From Lentzea waywayandensis (lineage in GTDB: Bacteria > Actinomycetota > Actinomycetes > Mycobacteriales > Pseudonocardiaceae), in NCBI RefSeq assembly GCF_900115955.1, contig NZ_FOYL01000001.1, positions 186,001 to 250,000 on the forward strand: a DNA stretch of 64,000 nt, written 5' to 3'. The notes under the pieces were generated by a model that saw only the letters and a program-made list of their open reading frames with translations, did not search any database and was not told where the DNA came from. Each line of letters starts with the position of its first letter. Position 1 is the first letter of the stretch. The position numbers and the translations under genes were made by a program. Positions 9,789 to 17,523 of this stretch are shown here, one piece after another.

Positions 9789-11429
9789 ATGTCGCACACC
9801 TTCGCCACCGCGGGTGCGGACGACCCGCCCCGGGACGATTTCCGATTGCCGTTCGCCGATCTGCCCCGCCTGGAGCTGGAGAAACTGCTCGGCGAGGTGT
9901 CCGCACGGGCGCAGGACGTGCTCGTGACTCAGGGTCGGCTACGACACCTGTTGCACGCTCACGCGGTCGTCGCCAGCGAACTGAGCCTGCAGGCGGTCCT
10001 GCAGCACATCGTGACCGCGGCACAGGATCTGGTCGAGGCCCGCTACGCCGCCTTGGGCGTGATCGGCGACCACGGCGTGCTCGACGAGTTCGTCCACGTC
10101 GGCATGGACGGGAACGCGGTCGAGCGGATCGGAGAACTGCCGCACGGCCACGGGATCCTGGGCCTGCTGGTCACCGACCCGGTCCCGGTGCGACTGGCAG
10201 ACCTGACCACGCATCCGGCCGCCGCGGGATTCCCGCCGCATCACCCCGACATGGACAGCTTCCTCGGTGTGCCGATCCGGATCCGTGGCCGTGTCTTCGG
10301 CAACCTCTACCTCACCGGCAGCGCCAACGGACAGTTCAGCAGCGAGGACGAACAGCTCGCGGTCGCGCTGGCCGCGACCGCCGGCGTCGCGATCGACAAC
10401 GCCCGTCTCTACCAGGAGTCCGAACAACGCCACCGATGGCTGACCGCCTCAGCCGAGGTGACCCGCCTGCTGTTCGCCCAGCAGGACGGGCATCCGCTCG
10501 ACATGGTGCCGAAGGCCGCACAGCAGGCCGCGGACGCCGACTTCGCGATCCTGGCGCTGCTCACCACGTCGGCACAGTTGAAGATCCAGGCGACCAGCGG
10601 AGTTCTGACCGACCAGATGCTCGCGGGCATGGACACCAGTGCGGCCGAGCAGGTCGCCTGCACCGGCGTGCCCACCGTGGTCGCGCCCCCCGCCCCTGCC
10701 GACGCGCCGGCCCGGATCGGATCGGTCATCGTGGTGCCGTTGCCGGCGGGTGACCGGACCACGGGAACTCTCAGCGTGGGCAGGCTGAGCGGACGACGGT
10801 CGTTCACCGACTCGGACATGCACCACCTCGCCGACTTCGGTGGCCACGCGGCAGTCGCGATGGAACTCGACCGCGCCCACTCCGATCAGCAGATCCAGCG
10901 CATCAGCGACGACCACGACCGGATCGGCCTGGCCCTCAACAACCACGTGATCCAACGACTGTTCGCGGTCAGCCTCGGGCTGCAAGGGCTCCTCGCGGCG
11001 AACAAGACCCCCACGTTCCAGAGTCGCGTCAACGGGTACATCGACGTACTCGACACCACGATCAGCCACATCCGCACCGACGTCTACGACGTCGACGTCA
11101 CGCCCGGCCATCACACGCGCAGCCTGCAGAACCAGGTCCTCACCGCCGTCGACGACCACACGACCTCGGCCGGCTTCCCGGCGACGGTCACCTTCAAAGG
11201 ACAACTCGGCCGCGCCATCCCCGGCACGCTCGCCGACGACGTGGTCGCCGCGGTCAGGGACGCGCTCACGACGATCGCCGGCCACACCGACACCACCCGC
11301 GCCGAACTCCGCGTCGACATCGCCGGCGACCTGATCACCGTCGAATGCGTCGACGGCCACACCCAGAGCAGCACCTGGAGCGCCCGCATCCCTTCTGACG
11401 GCCTGCTCGTGCCCAGAGGGGAACGCTGA
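9789..11429 (+). CDS. DosS/DevS-like tandem-GAF sensor with inactivated kinase core (pseudokinase)
   Basis: A 546-residue cytoplasmic protein laid out like the DosS/DosT redox/hypoxia kinases: helical N-terminus, GAF-1 at about 60-200 ('LVEARYAALGVIGDHGVLDEF', 'GHGILGLLVTDPVPVRL'), GAF-2 at about 215-360, then a HisKA_3-like dimerisation region. The family H-box 'RDLHDHVIQRLF' is here 'LALNNHVIQRLF': the phospho-acceptor histidine is N384 and the following Asp is Asn. In the ATPase part the N-box E-A-L-S-N is D-A-L-T-T, and no G-box glycines are seen. So it should neither autophosphorylate nor bind ATP normally, though the frame is intact and well kept. ATG 9789 was preferred to GTG 9780 because GGGA lies 10 bases upstream. 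Haem binding by GAF-1 is possible but unproven. No response regulator is adjacent. Confidence 0.85.
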   Translation: MSHTFATAGADDPPRDDFRLPFADLPRLELEKLLGEVSARAQDVLVTQGRLRHLLHAHAVVASELSLQAVLQHIVTAAQDLVEARYAALGVIGDHGVLDEFVHVGMDGNAVERIGELPHGHGILGLLVTDPVPVRLADLTTHPAAAGFPPHHPDMDSFLGVPIRIRGRVFGNLYLTGSANGQFSSEDEQLAVALAATAGVAIDNARLYQESEQRHRWLTASAEVTRLLFAQQDGHPLDMVPKAAQQAADADFAILALLTTSAQLKIQATSGVLTDQMLAGMDTSAAEQVACTGVPTVVAPPAPADAPARIGSVIVVPLPAGDRTTGTLSVGRLSGRRSFTDSDMHHLADFGGHAAVAMELDRAHSDQQIQRISDDHDRIGLALNNHVIQRLFAVSLGLQGLLAANKTPTFQSRVNGYIDVLDTTISHIRTDVYDVDVTPGHHTRSLQNQVLTAVDDHTTSAGFPATVTFKGQLGRAIPGTLADDVVAAVRDALTTIAGHTDTTRAELRVDIAGDLITVECVDGHTQSSTWSARIPSDGLLVPRGER

Positions 11430-11431
11430 CC

Positions 11432-11462
11432 GCGTCCGGCCCCTGGCGAGCAGGCTGGACGC
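11432..11462. terminator. Weak hairpin between convergent DosS-like and SPFH genes
   Basis: GCGTCC at 11432 pairs with GGACGC at 11457, with a few more possible pairs inside. It lies between two convergent stops 47 bp apart. Confidence 0.3.
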
Positions 11463-11476
11463 AGTCACCCCGAGGT

Positions 11477-12334
11477 CTATCGCGAGGCGGGCACCGGTTC
11501 GCCGTTCACCTGTGGTTCCGCCGGCGACGGCGCTCCTGTCTGCCGCGGGACATCGGCCAGTGGAGCGGCCGCAGCCGTCTCCCGCGCGAGGAAGGAGCCG
11601 AGTTCGCCGATGGTGCTCATCAGCGGCGCGGGGAACACGACCGTGGTGTTCTTGTCCACGCCCAGTTCGACCAGTGTCTGAAGGTTGCGCAGCTGCAACG
11701 CCAGCGGGTGGGCCATCATCGTGTCCGACGCGTCGCCCAGCGCCGCTGCGGCCAGCGATTCGCCCTCGGCGTTGATGATCTTCGCGCGCTTCTCCCGCTC
11801 GGCCTCGGCCTGCCTGGCCATCGCGCGCTTCATGCTGTCGGGCAGCTGGATGTCCTTCAGCTCCACCAACGTCACCTCGACGCCCCATTCGACCGTGGTG
11901 ATGTCGAGGATCTTGCGGATGTCGACGTTGATCTGGTCGGTCTCCGACAAGGTCTGGTCGAGGGTGTGCTGACCGACCACCTTCCGCAGGGTCGTCTGGG
12001 CGATCTGGTCGATCGCGGAGTAGACGTTCTCGATCGCGACCACCGACTTCACCGATTCCACGACCCTGAAGTACGCCACCGCCGAGACGTCGACGCTGAC
12101 GTTGTCCCTGGTGATGATCCCCTGCGACTGAATCGGCAGCGTGACGATCCGCAACGACACCCGGCGCATGACGTCCACCACCGGGATGATCAGCCGCAGA
12201 CCCGGCATCCGCACGTCGCGCACCTTGCCGAGGCGGAACAACACGCCCTGTTCGTACTGCTTGACCACCCTCACCGACATGCCCAGCAACAGCAGGACCG
12301 CTGCTGCGATGACTGCGACGACCAACCCGCTCAT
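11477..12334 (-). CDS. SPFH/Band 7 (stomatin-like) membrane protein
   Basis: A 285-residue protein with one N-terminal membrane helix (residues 3-22) and an SPFH domain at about 25-200 ('VKQYEQGVLFRLGKVRDVRMPGL' region, 'ITRDNVSVDVSAVAYFRV'). A coiled-coil-prone segment 'ARQAEAEREKRAKIINAEGE' follows, which drives oligomerisation in slipins. Bacterial members organise membrane microdomains and often partner an NfeD protein, which is not seen next to it here. GGAG about 8 bases upstream supports the start. It lies 160 bp downstream of the CBS-BON gene on the same strand and may be transcribed with it. Confidence 0.9.
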   Translation of the reverse strand: MSGLVVAVIAAAVLLLLGMSVRVVKQYEQGVLFRLGKVRDVRMPGLRLIIPVVDVMRRVSLRIVTLPIQSQGIITRDNVSVDVSAVAYFRVVESVKSVVAIENVYSAIDQIAQTTLRKVVGQHTLDQTLSETDQINVDIRKILDITTVEWGVEVTLVELKDIQLPDSMKRAMARQAEAEREKRAKIINAEGESLAAAALGDASDTMMAHPLALQLRNLQTLVELGVDKNTTVVFPAPLMSTIGELGSFLARETAAAAPLADVPRQTGAPSPAEPQVNGEPVPASR

Positions 12335-12494
12335 GATGACGCTCCGTCCGATTTCGGCTGAGATCGGCTACCGCCACGTCGACCTCGCCCTTCCCCACGA
12401 TGCGCCTGCGGCGGCACCGGCACGGCTGCCGAAGGTCCCGCCTGAAACGCCGATCGACCCAGCTGTCGTCGTGACCTCGGTCCTTCGCCGTGGG

Positions 12495-13118
12495 TCAGTG
12501 CCCCGCGTGCACGACGCGCTCGCCGACGAACTCGACGTCGGTGACGCCCGCGACGGCGCGCGCGAGCACTTCCGCCACGTGCTGCTCGAACGTGTCACCC
12601 GTCTTGTCCACAATGGACACCTTGCCGCCACTGACGTCGACCGCCCACCGGAGGGCGCCGCCGACCATGTCCAGACGATGACGGATCTCCGCTTCGATGA
12701 TCCAGTCCGCGCGGCTGATCGAGCGGAGCATGTCCCGGCGGGTGACGACGCCGGCGAGGTGCCGCTCGTGCACCACCAGCACGCTGCGCACACCGTGCTC
12801 GAGCATCAGGTCCGCGACCTCGGCCAGGTCCGTGTTCGGTGTGACAGTCACCGGCTTCGTCAGCATGACCTGCGCCACCACCTCGGCAGCCGCCTGCCTG
12901 GCCTGGGCCGGTTCACCGTGCACGAGCGACCTCGGGTCCTGCGGCAGCCGGTTCCGCAGCAACTCGGCCTCGCCGACGACGCCGACCAGCTCGCCCAGGT
13001 CGTCGACCACCGGCAGCGCGGTGAAACCGCGCTCCGCCAGCAGCCGTGCGGCTTCCCGTGCCGGCATGTCCGGTTTCACCGTGACGACGTTCGTCGTCAT
13101 CACGTCTCTGGTTCTCAT
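12495..13118 (-). CDS. CBS-pair plus BON domain protein
   Basis: A 207-residue cytoplasmic protein. Two CBS motifs form a Bateman module (residues 1-60 'MTTNVVTVKPDMPAREAARL' and about 80-140 'MLTKPVTVTPNTDLAEVADL'), followed by a BON domain at 145-205 ('WIIEAEIRHRLD', 'VSIVDKTGDTFEQH'). CBS pairs bind adenine nucleotides; BON domains contact membranes or phospholipid. The start at 13118 is set by GGAG upstream, inside the end of the preceding DUF4389 gene (14-bp gap), so the two form an operon. The mycobacterial CBS protein Hrp1 is a DosR-regulon member, consistent with the dormancy-like neighbourhood. Confidence 0.9.
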   Translation of the reverse strand: MRTRDVMTTNVVTVKPDMPAREAARLLAERGFTALPVVDDLGELVGVVGEAELLRNRLPQDPRSLVHGEPAQARQAAAEVVAQVMLTKPVTVTPNTDLAEVADLMLEHGVRSVLVVHERHLAGVVTRRDMLRSISRADWIIEAEIRHRLDMVGGALRWAVDVSGGKVSIVDKTGDTFEQHVAEVLARAVAGVTDVEFVGERVVHAGH

Positions 13119-13132
13119 CCTGTGTGTCTCCT

Positions 13133-13855
13133 TCAGCCGACAGTCTCGGTCTCGCGGGCGTGCGGAGTCTTCAGGTCGTCGTCGGGCGTGTTCGCCGGGC
13201 CTGGCTCGTCGCCGCCCGCGTCGAAGCGGAACGGCGGGTAGTCGTCGGTCATCAGTGCGGCATAGGCGGCGACGCGCAGTGCCCAGCGATTCATGCCGAG
13301 CGTGAAGTCGAAGAGCCCCAACGGATAGCTGCCGGTGAACAGCAGCGCGACGCCTGCGATGAGGACCGTCAGACCGATGAGCCCGCCGCCGGAGTAGCGG
13401 CCCGCCTCGTTCATGGCGTAACTGCCGCCGCCGGCGAACACGCCGACGATCAGGTAGTGCGGAATCGCGAGCAGCCACCACTTCACCAGGACCAGACCAC
13501 GCGAAAGGTGCTCCGGGTAGGCGATGTCGAGGGTCGCCGGGTAGTCCGGCTCGGCGCCGAGGCTGAACGGCGGATAGCGGTCCGTGGCCAGCGCGCCGTA
13601 GGAGTAGCAGGTGACGCGCCACGTCCAGCGCAGCACGCCGACGTTGAAATCGAACAACGCTCGCGGATAGCGCTCGGTGAACAGGATCGCGAAGAACGCG
13701 ATCACGCTCACCACCACGAACCCCAGCCACAGGAACGCGAGCACCAGGTAGTGCGGGATCGCGAGCAACCACTTCACCAGCCACAGCCAGCGACTCAGGC
13801 CGGAGTCCAGCCGCGCGTGCACGTGCACTGGATATCCGTTGGTAGCGGTAGTCAT
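13133..13855 (-). CDS. DUF4389 membrane protein, two tandem repeats
   Basis: A 240-residue membrane protein made of two DUF4389 repeats, each with [14 protein letters not shown], two helices and 'RYPPFSLG' or 'DYPPFRFD' (first about residues 12-105, second about 115-215). The first repeat carries '[20 protein letters not shown]' and the second '[20 protein letters not shown]'. Function unknown. ATG 13855 was chosen over the adjacent ATG 13858 because AGGAGG is then 5 rather than 2 bases upstream. It is the first gene of an operon with the CBS-BON gene. Confidence 0.85.
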   Translation of the reverse strand: MTTATNGYPVHVHARLDSGLSRWLWLVKWLLAIPHYLVLAFLWLGFVVVSVIAFFAILFTERYPRALFDFNVGVLRWTWRVTCYSYGALATDRYPPFSLGAEPDYPATLDIAYPEHLSRGLVLVKWWLLAIPHYLIVGVFAGGGSYAMNEAGRYSGGGLIGLTVLIAGVALLFTGSYPLGLFDFTLGMNRWALRVAAYAALMTDDYPPFRFDAGGDEPGPANTPDDDLKTPHARETETVG

Positions 13856-14082
13856 CATTGCCTCCTGACACCAACACTCACGCGCGGGAGCAGGTGCCGT
13901 CAGTACCTGGCGACCCTGCCCCGGTGAGCACAAGTGCCCTGTCGACGAGCCGGCGGTCGGGATCGGCCAAGGAGATCGCCGCGCTTCGTCCGGGAGAACA
14001 CCGCTGTCCGCGTTTCGAGTTCGGTCCGGACGGCCGGGTCGCCAGGGTGTCCCCCTGTTCGAACCGGCCCGAGACCCGGCGT
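13856..14082. other. Intergenic region upstream of DUF4389, no gene seen
   Basis: Holds the ribosome site and presumably the promoter of the DUF4389-CBS operon. GGGATCGGCC at about 13959 faintly resembles the GGGAC-N-GGCC theme noted near the ATPase gene. No coding frame is supported. Confidence 0.4.
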
Positions 14083-14850
14083 TCAGGCGCCCGCGCCGCC
14101 GTCGACCGGCACGATCGCGCCGTTCACCATCGACGCCCGGTCGCTCAGCAGCCAGGCCGCCACCTCGGCGACCTCGTGCGGTTCGGCCATCCTGCCGACG
14201 GGGCTCGTCGCGTTGAGGTGCGCGATGACGCCGGGGGTGGCCGCCTCCCACTGGTCGATCATCGCCGTCGCGGTGCCGCCGGGGGTGATGCCGTTGACCC
14301 GGATGCCCTCCTTGGCCCACGTCACGGCGGCGCTTTCGGTGAGGCTGTTGAGCGCGCGCTTCATGGCGCCGTAGGCGGGCAGGACGGGGTTCGCGCGGCG
14401 GCTGCCGATGCTGGAGGTGTTCACGATCGCGCCTCCGCCGTTGCGCCGCATGAGAGCCGCCTCGGCGGTCATGGCGGTCCAGTGGCCGCGGAAGTTCACG
14501 GCGAACTGCTCGTCGATCTCGTCGTCGCTGGTCGTGTCCAGCGGGCCGGGCTGCTGGACGATGGCGCCGTTGTTGAAGGCGCCGTCAAGTCGTCCGTGCA
14601 GCTTCTCGACCTGGTCGACTGCCGAACGGATGTCCGCGCGGTCGGCGAGGTCCATCGTGATCGCGTCGGCGGTGCCGCCGTCGGCGCGGATCTCGGTGAC
14701 TACGCGGGTCAGGGCGTCGGTACCGCGGGCGGCCAGCACGACGGCCGCGCCCTCTCGGGTGAAGAGCCTGGCCGCGGCCTCGCCGATGCCTCGGCTGGCG
14801 CCGGTGATGAGCACGACCTTGCCGGTGAGAAGTCCGGTGTTGTTGTTCAT
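14083..14850 (-). CDS. Short-chain dehydrogenase/reductase (classical SDR)
   Basis: A 255-residue NAD(P)-dependent oxidoreductase. The Rossmann glycine motif is TGASRGIG (about residues 17-24), the NNG structural motif appears as 'FNNGAIV', and the catalytic Ser-Tyr-Lys set is 'NTSSIGS' with YGAMK. C-terminal 'PVDGGAGA' is typical of the 3-oxoacyl-ACP reductase-like subgroup. Substrate unknown. Its start lies 85 bp from the divergent XRE regulator, a common actinomycete pairing in which the regulator controls the oxidoreductase. Confidence 0.92.
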   Translation of the reverse strand: MNNNTGLLTGKVVLITGASRGIGEAAARLFTREGAAVVLAARGTDALTRVVTEIRADGGTADAITMDLADRADIRSAVDQVEKLHGRLDGAFNNGAIVQQPGPLDTTSDDEIDEQFAVNFRGHWTAMTAEAALMRRNGGGAIVNTSSIGSRRANPVLPAYGAMKRALNSLTESAAVTWAKEGIRVNGITPGGTATAMIDQWEAATPGVIAHLNATSPVGRMAEPHEVAEVAAWLLSDRASMVNGAIVPVDGGAGA

Positions 14851-14889
14851 GACACCAGCGTCGGCCCCGGCCGGAGCCGGAGACAGGCA

Positions 14890-14906
14890 CAGGCTGTACC
14901 AGGCTG
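14890..14906. promoter_or_regulatory. Direct repeat CAGGCTG x2, candidate operator
   Basis: CAGGCTG at 14890-14896 and 14900-14906, 10-bp period (one helical turn), in the 85-bp gap between the SDR and XRE genes. A fitting site for the adjacent regulator. Confidence 0.4.
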
Positions 14907-14935
14907 AGTCACCACCCTGCGCGGATACTCGAGGT

Positions 14936-15778
14936 ATGGACAAGCAGCAGCTCGGCGCGTTCCTGCGGAGCCGGCGCGAGCGTCTCCGGCCGGAGGACGT
15001 CGGCCTGCCCACGGGGCCGCGGCGCCGGACTTCCGGTCTGCGTCGCGAAGAAGTGGCGGTCCTCGCGCACATCTCGACCGAGTACTACGTCCGTCTCGAA
15101 CAGGGCAGGGCGCCGCGTCCGTCGGCCGAGGTGCTCGCCGGGCTGGCAGGTGCGCTGCGGCTCACGGACGCCGAGTCCGACCACCTCCACGTCCTCGCGG
15201 GCACGGCACCGAGTCGTACCGGACGGCATCGGCGGGACGTCCGGCCGAGCATCCTCGCGCTGCTCGACCGGCTCCCGCAGACGGCCGGGTTCGTCACGTC
15301 GGCGGCGTTCGAGGTGCTGGCGTGCAACGACCTCACGGCCGCGTTGATGGAGGACTTCCGCGTACTCGCCCCGCGGGACCGCAACCTGGCGCGCCGCGCG
15401 TTCCTCGGGCCGCAGACGCTGTACGGGGTCTCGGACGCCACCGAGTTCCGGCATCACGTCGTCATGCAGCTCCGGGCGACCCTCGCGCGGTATCCGGCCG
15501 ATCCCGTGGTGTCCGGGCTGGTGGAGGAACTGCGCGAGGGCAGTCCGGAGTTCGCCCGGCTGTGGGAGCGGCATGACGTGCAGGCGGCGACGGTGCTCAC
15601 GAAGACGTTCCGGCACCCGCTCGTCGGGGAGATCACCGTCGACTGCGACTCGCTCGCGCTCACGGACCGCGACCAGAACCTGGTGCTCTACAGCGCGCCG
15701 CCCGGATCTCGCGACGCCGAGGCACTGGCGTTGCTGAACGTGCTGGGAGGACAGGAGTTCACGCGCTCGAGCTCCTGA
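14936..15778 (+). CDS. XRE-family regulator with MmyB-like ligand-binding domain
   Basis: A 280-residue transcription factor. N-terminal helix-turn-helix at about 5-75 ('LGAFLRSRRERLRPEDVGLP', 'RRTSGLRREEVAVLAHIS', 'YYVRLEQGRAPRPS') is followed by the MmyB-like PAS-type ligand-binding domain ('LDRLPQTAGFVTSAAFEVLA', 'RFLGPQTLYG'-like segment, 'FRHPLVGEITVDCDSL'). In this family the C-terminal pocket has been shown to hold a fatty acid, so it may respond to lipid. Divergent from an SDR gene it probably controls. Start at ATG 14936; the ribosome site (CGAGGT) is weak and close. Confidence 0.9.
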   Translation: MDKQQLGAFLRSRRERLRPEDVGLPTGPRRRTSGLRREEVAVLAHISTEYYVRLEQGRAPRPSAEVLAGLAGALRLTDAESDHLHVLAGTAPSRTGRHRRDVRPSILALLDRLPQTAGFVTSAAFEVLACNDLTAALMEDFRVLAPRDRNLARRAFLGPQTLYGVSDATEFRHHVVMQLRATLARYPADPVVSGLVEELREGSPEFARLWERHDVQAATVLTKTFRHPLVGEITVDCDSLALTDRDQNLVLYSAPPGSRDAEALALLNVLGGQEFTRSSS

Positions 15779-15781
15779 CCG

Positions 15782-16540
15782 CTACGCGACGACGACCTCG
15801 ACTCCCGCCGCCCGCAAGCGGTCCAGTTCCTCGGCGGGCGCGGAGGAGTCGGTGATCAGCACGTGCACGTCGGAGATGGCGGCGATGCGGGAGAAGGCGC
15901 GCTTGCCGACCTTCGACCCGTCCGCGAGGACCACCACCCTGTCGGCGGTGCGCAGCAGGCAGTTGTCGGTCTGCGCCTCGACCTCGTCGTGGGTCGCGAT
16001 GCCGGTGCGGGCGTCGATGCCGTCGACGCCGAGGAAGACCAGGTCAAGGCTGATGCCGGCGAGAGCGCGGTCGGCGAGCGGGCCCACCAGTTCGTAGCTC
16101 TCCGGGCGCACGCCGCCGCCGGTGACCACCAGGTCGATCAGGGGACGCGGGCACAGGTCCGACGCGATGTTGAGCGCGTTCGTCACGACCTTCAACGGCC
16201 TGCTGACCGCGAGCAGACGCGCGAGTTCGGTGGTCGTCGTGCCGCCGTTGAGGCCGACGGAGTGGACGGACTCGGTCACGAACCGCGCGGCCGCCTCGGC
16301 GATCTGGCGCTTCTCCTCGCGACGGCCCACCCGGTAGCGCAGCGGCAGCTCGTAGATGACCTCGACCGCGACCGCACCGCCGTGGGTGCGTTTGAGGAGC
16401 TTCTGCTCTTCCAACGACTGGAGGTCCCGGCGGATCGAGGCGACGGACGTGTCCAGGTCCTCCGCGAGCCCGGTCACGCTCACCGAGCCCGCCTCCGCGA
16501 GCTTGCCCAGGATCGCAGCAAGACGCTGCTCTTGACGCAT
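15782..16540 (-). CDS. DeoR-family repressor of the adjacent sugar operon
   Basis: A 252-residue DeoR/AgaR/GlpR-type regulator. N-terminal winged helix ('MRQEQRLAAILGKLAEAGSV', 'VSVTGLAEDLDTSVASIRRD') is followed by the sugar-phosphate-sensing domain ('LNGGTTTTELARLL', 'VVTGGGVRPESYELVGPLA', 'FLGVDGID'), an isomerase-like fold that binds a phosphorylated sugar. ATG 16540 is preferred to ATG 16558: the family starts at MRQEQR, and a TATAGT hexamer 6 bases upstream on the minus strand suggests a leaderless transcript. It lies 53 bp after the last gene of the sugar operon, so it could also be read through from it. The likely inducer is an amino-sugar- or tagatose-phosphate made by the operon's enzymes. 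Confidence 0.9.
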   Translation of the reverse strand: MRQEQRLAAILGKLAEAGSVSVTGLAEDLDTSVASIRRDLQSLEEQKLLKRTHGGAVAVEVIYELPLRYRVGRREEKRQIAEAAARFVTESVHSVGLNGGTTTTELARLLAVSRPLKVVTNALNIASDLCPRPLIDLVVTGGGVRPESYELVGPLADRALAGISLDLVFLGVDGIDARTGIATHDEVEAQTDNCLLRTADRVVVLADGSKVGKRAFSRIAAISDVHVLITDSSAPAEELDRLRAAGVEVVVA

Positions 16541-16554
16541 CCGATCACTATAAC

Positions 16555-16567
16555 GCATGAATCATGC
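16555..16567. promoter_or_regulatory. 13-bp perfect palindrome upstream of DeoR gene
   Basis: GCATGA-A-TCATGC at 16555-16567 sits just upstream of the TATAGT promoter element of the DeoR gene, well placed for autoregulation. Confidence 0.4.
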
Positions 16568-16593
16568 TCGATTTGGCGTCTATTACGGCCTAT

Positions 16594-17523
16594 TCACGCA
16601 CTTTGCGTGCTCGTTATCTCCGCGTTCCGCGCGAGCCCCACTGCTTCGGCCAGGGAGGGCTGTGTGGCGACTCCCCCTGCCCCGCGCGTCGACAACGCAC
16701 CGGCGGCGGCGCCGAGTGCCATGGCGGCACGGAGATCCCGCTCGTGCAACCATCCGGCGAGGAAGCCCGCGTCGAACGAGTCACCGGCGCCGACCGTGTC
16801 CACCGGCGCCACAGCGGGCAGACGCGCGGTGATCCGTTCTTCCCCTTGCAGAGCAACACACCCGTCCGCGCCCGCCTTGACGACCGGCACCGGACCGGCG
16901 GCCGCGAGCACCGGCAGCGGGTCCACAGCACCGGTCAGCGCCACCGCCTCGGCCTGGTTGGGCAGCACGAAGGTGCACTGCCCCAGCAGATCCGGGTGCA
17001 ACGCCCACTCGCCCGACGGGTCGTCGTTCGTGTCGAGCGAGGTGGTGGCCCCGGAACCGCGAGCCGTCCGGAACACCTCGGGCAGACCGGCGGCGAGGCG
17101 GGGTTGCAGGAAGTACGACGCCGAGTGCACGTGCCGGGCAGCGACCTCGGGGACGTGCTCGGGACCGAACGCCGCCAGACATCCTTGCGCCGTCAGGATC
17201 GCCCGGTCCCCGCCCGCCCGGTTGAGGCAGACGGTCAACGCCGTCGGCAGGTCCGGGTGGCGCACGCACCCGCTGATGTCGACGCCCGCGGACTTCAGCT
17301 CGTCCAGCACGAAGTCGCCCGCCGCGTCCCGGCCGACCATCGCCGCGAGACCGACGGTCAGCCCCAGCCGGGCGGCACCGTGCGCGACGATGGCCGCCGA
17401 CCCTCCGAGCGCGAGAACCCCTTGCTCCACCAGGGTTTCCGCCTGGCCGTACGCGGGAGTGCCTGGGGCGCCGAAGACCAGCACGTCCGGGTTCGCGTCA
17501 CCTACTACCAGCAGGTCCAGCAT
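16594..17523 (-). CDS. PfkB/ribokinase-family sugar kinase
   Basis: A 309-residue carbohydrate kinase. PfkB signature 1 lies near 'GGSAAIVAHGAARLG' (about residue 37) and signature 2 with the catalytic aspartate is DTVGAGDSFDAGF (about 245-257). The start ATG 17523 overlaps the stop of the GH4 gene (TGATG), so translation is coupled. It is the last enzyme of the operon. Given its partners, it probably phosphorylates the monosaccharide released in the cytoplasm (galactosamine, N-acetylgalactosamine or galactose-type) at C6; this is inference, since family members also include ribokinases and fructokinases. Confidence 0.88.
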   Translation of the reverse strand: MLDLLVVGDANPDVLVFGAPGTPAYGQAETLVEQGVLALGGSAAIVAHGAARLGLTVGLAAMVGRDAAGDFVLDELKSAGVDISGCVRHPDLPTALTVCLNRAGGDRAILTAQGCLAAFGPEHVPEVAARHVHSASYFLQPRLAAGLPEVFRTARGSGATTSLDTNDDPSGEWALHPDLLGQCTFVLPNQAEAVALTGAVDPLPVLAAAGPVPVVKAGADGCVALQGEERITARLPAVAPVDTVGAGDSFDAGFLAGWLHERDLRAAMALGAAAGALSTRGAGGVATQPSLAEAVGLARNAEITSTQSA

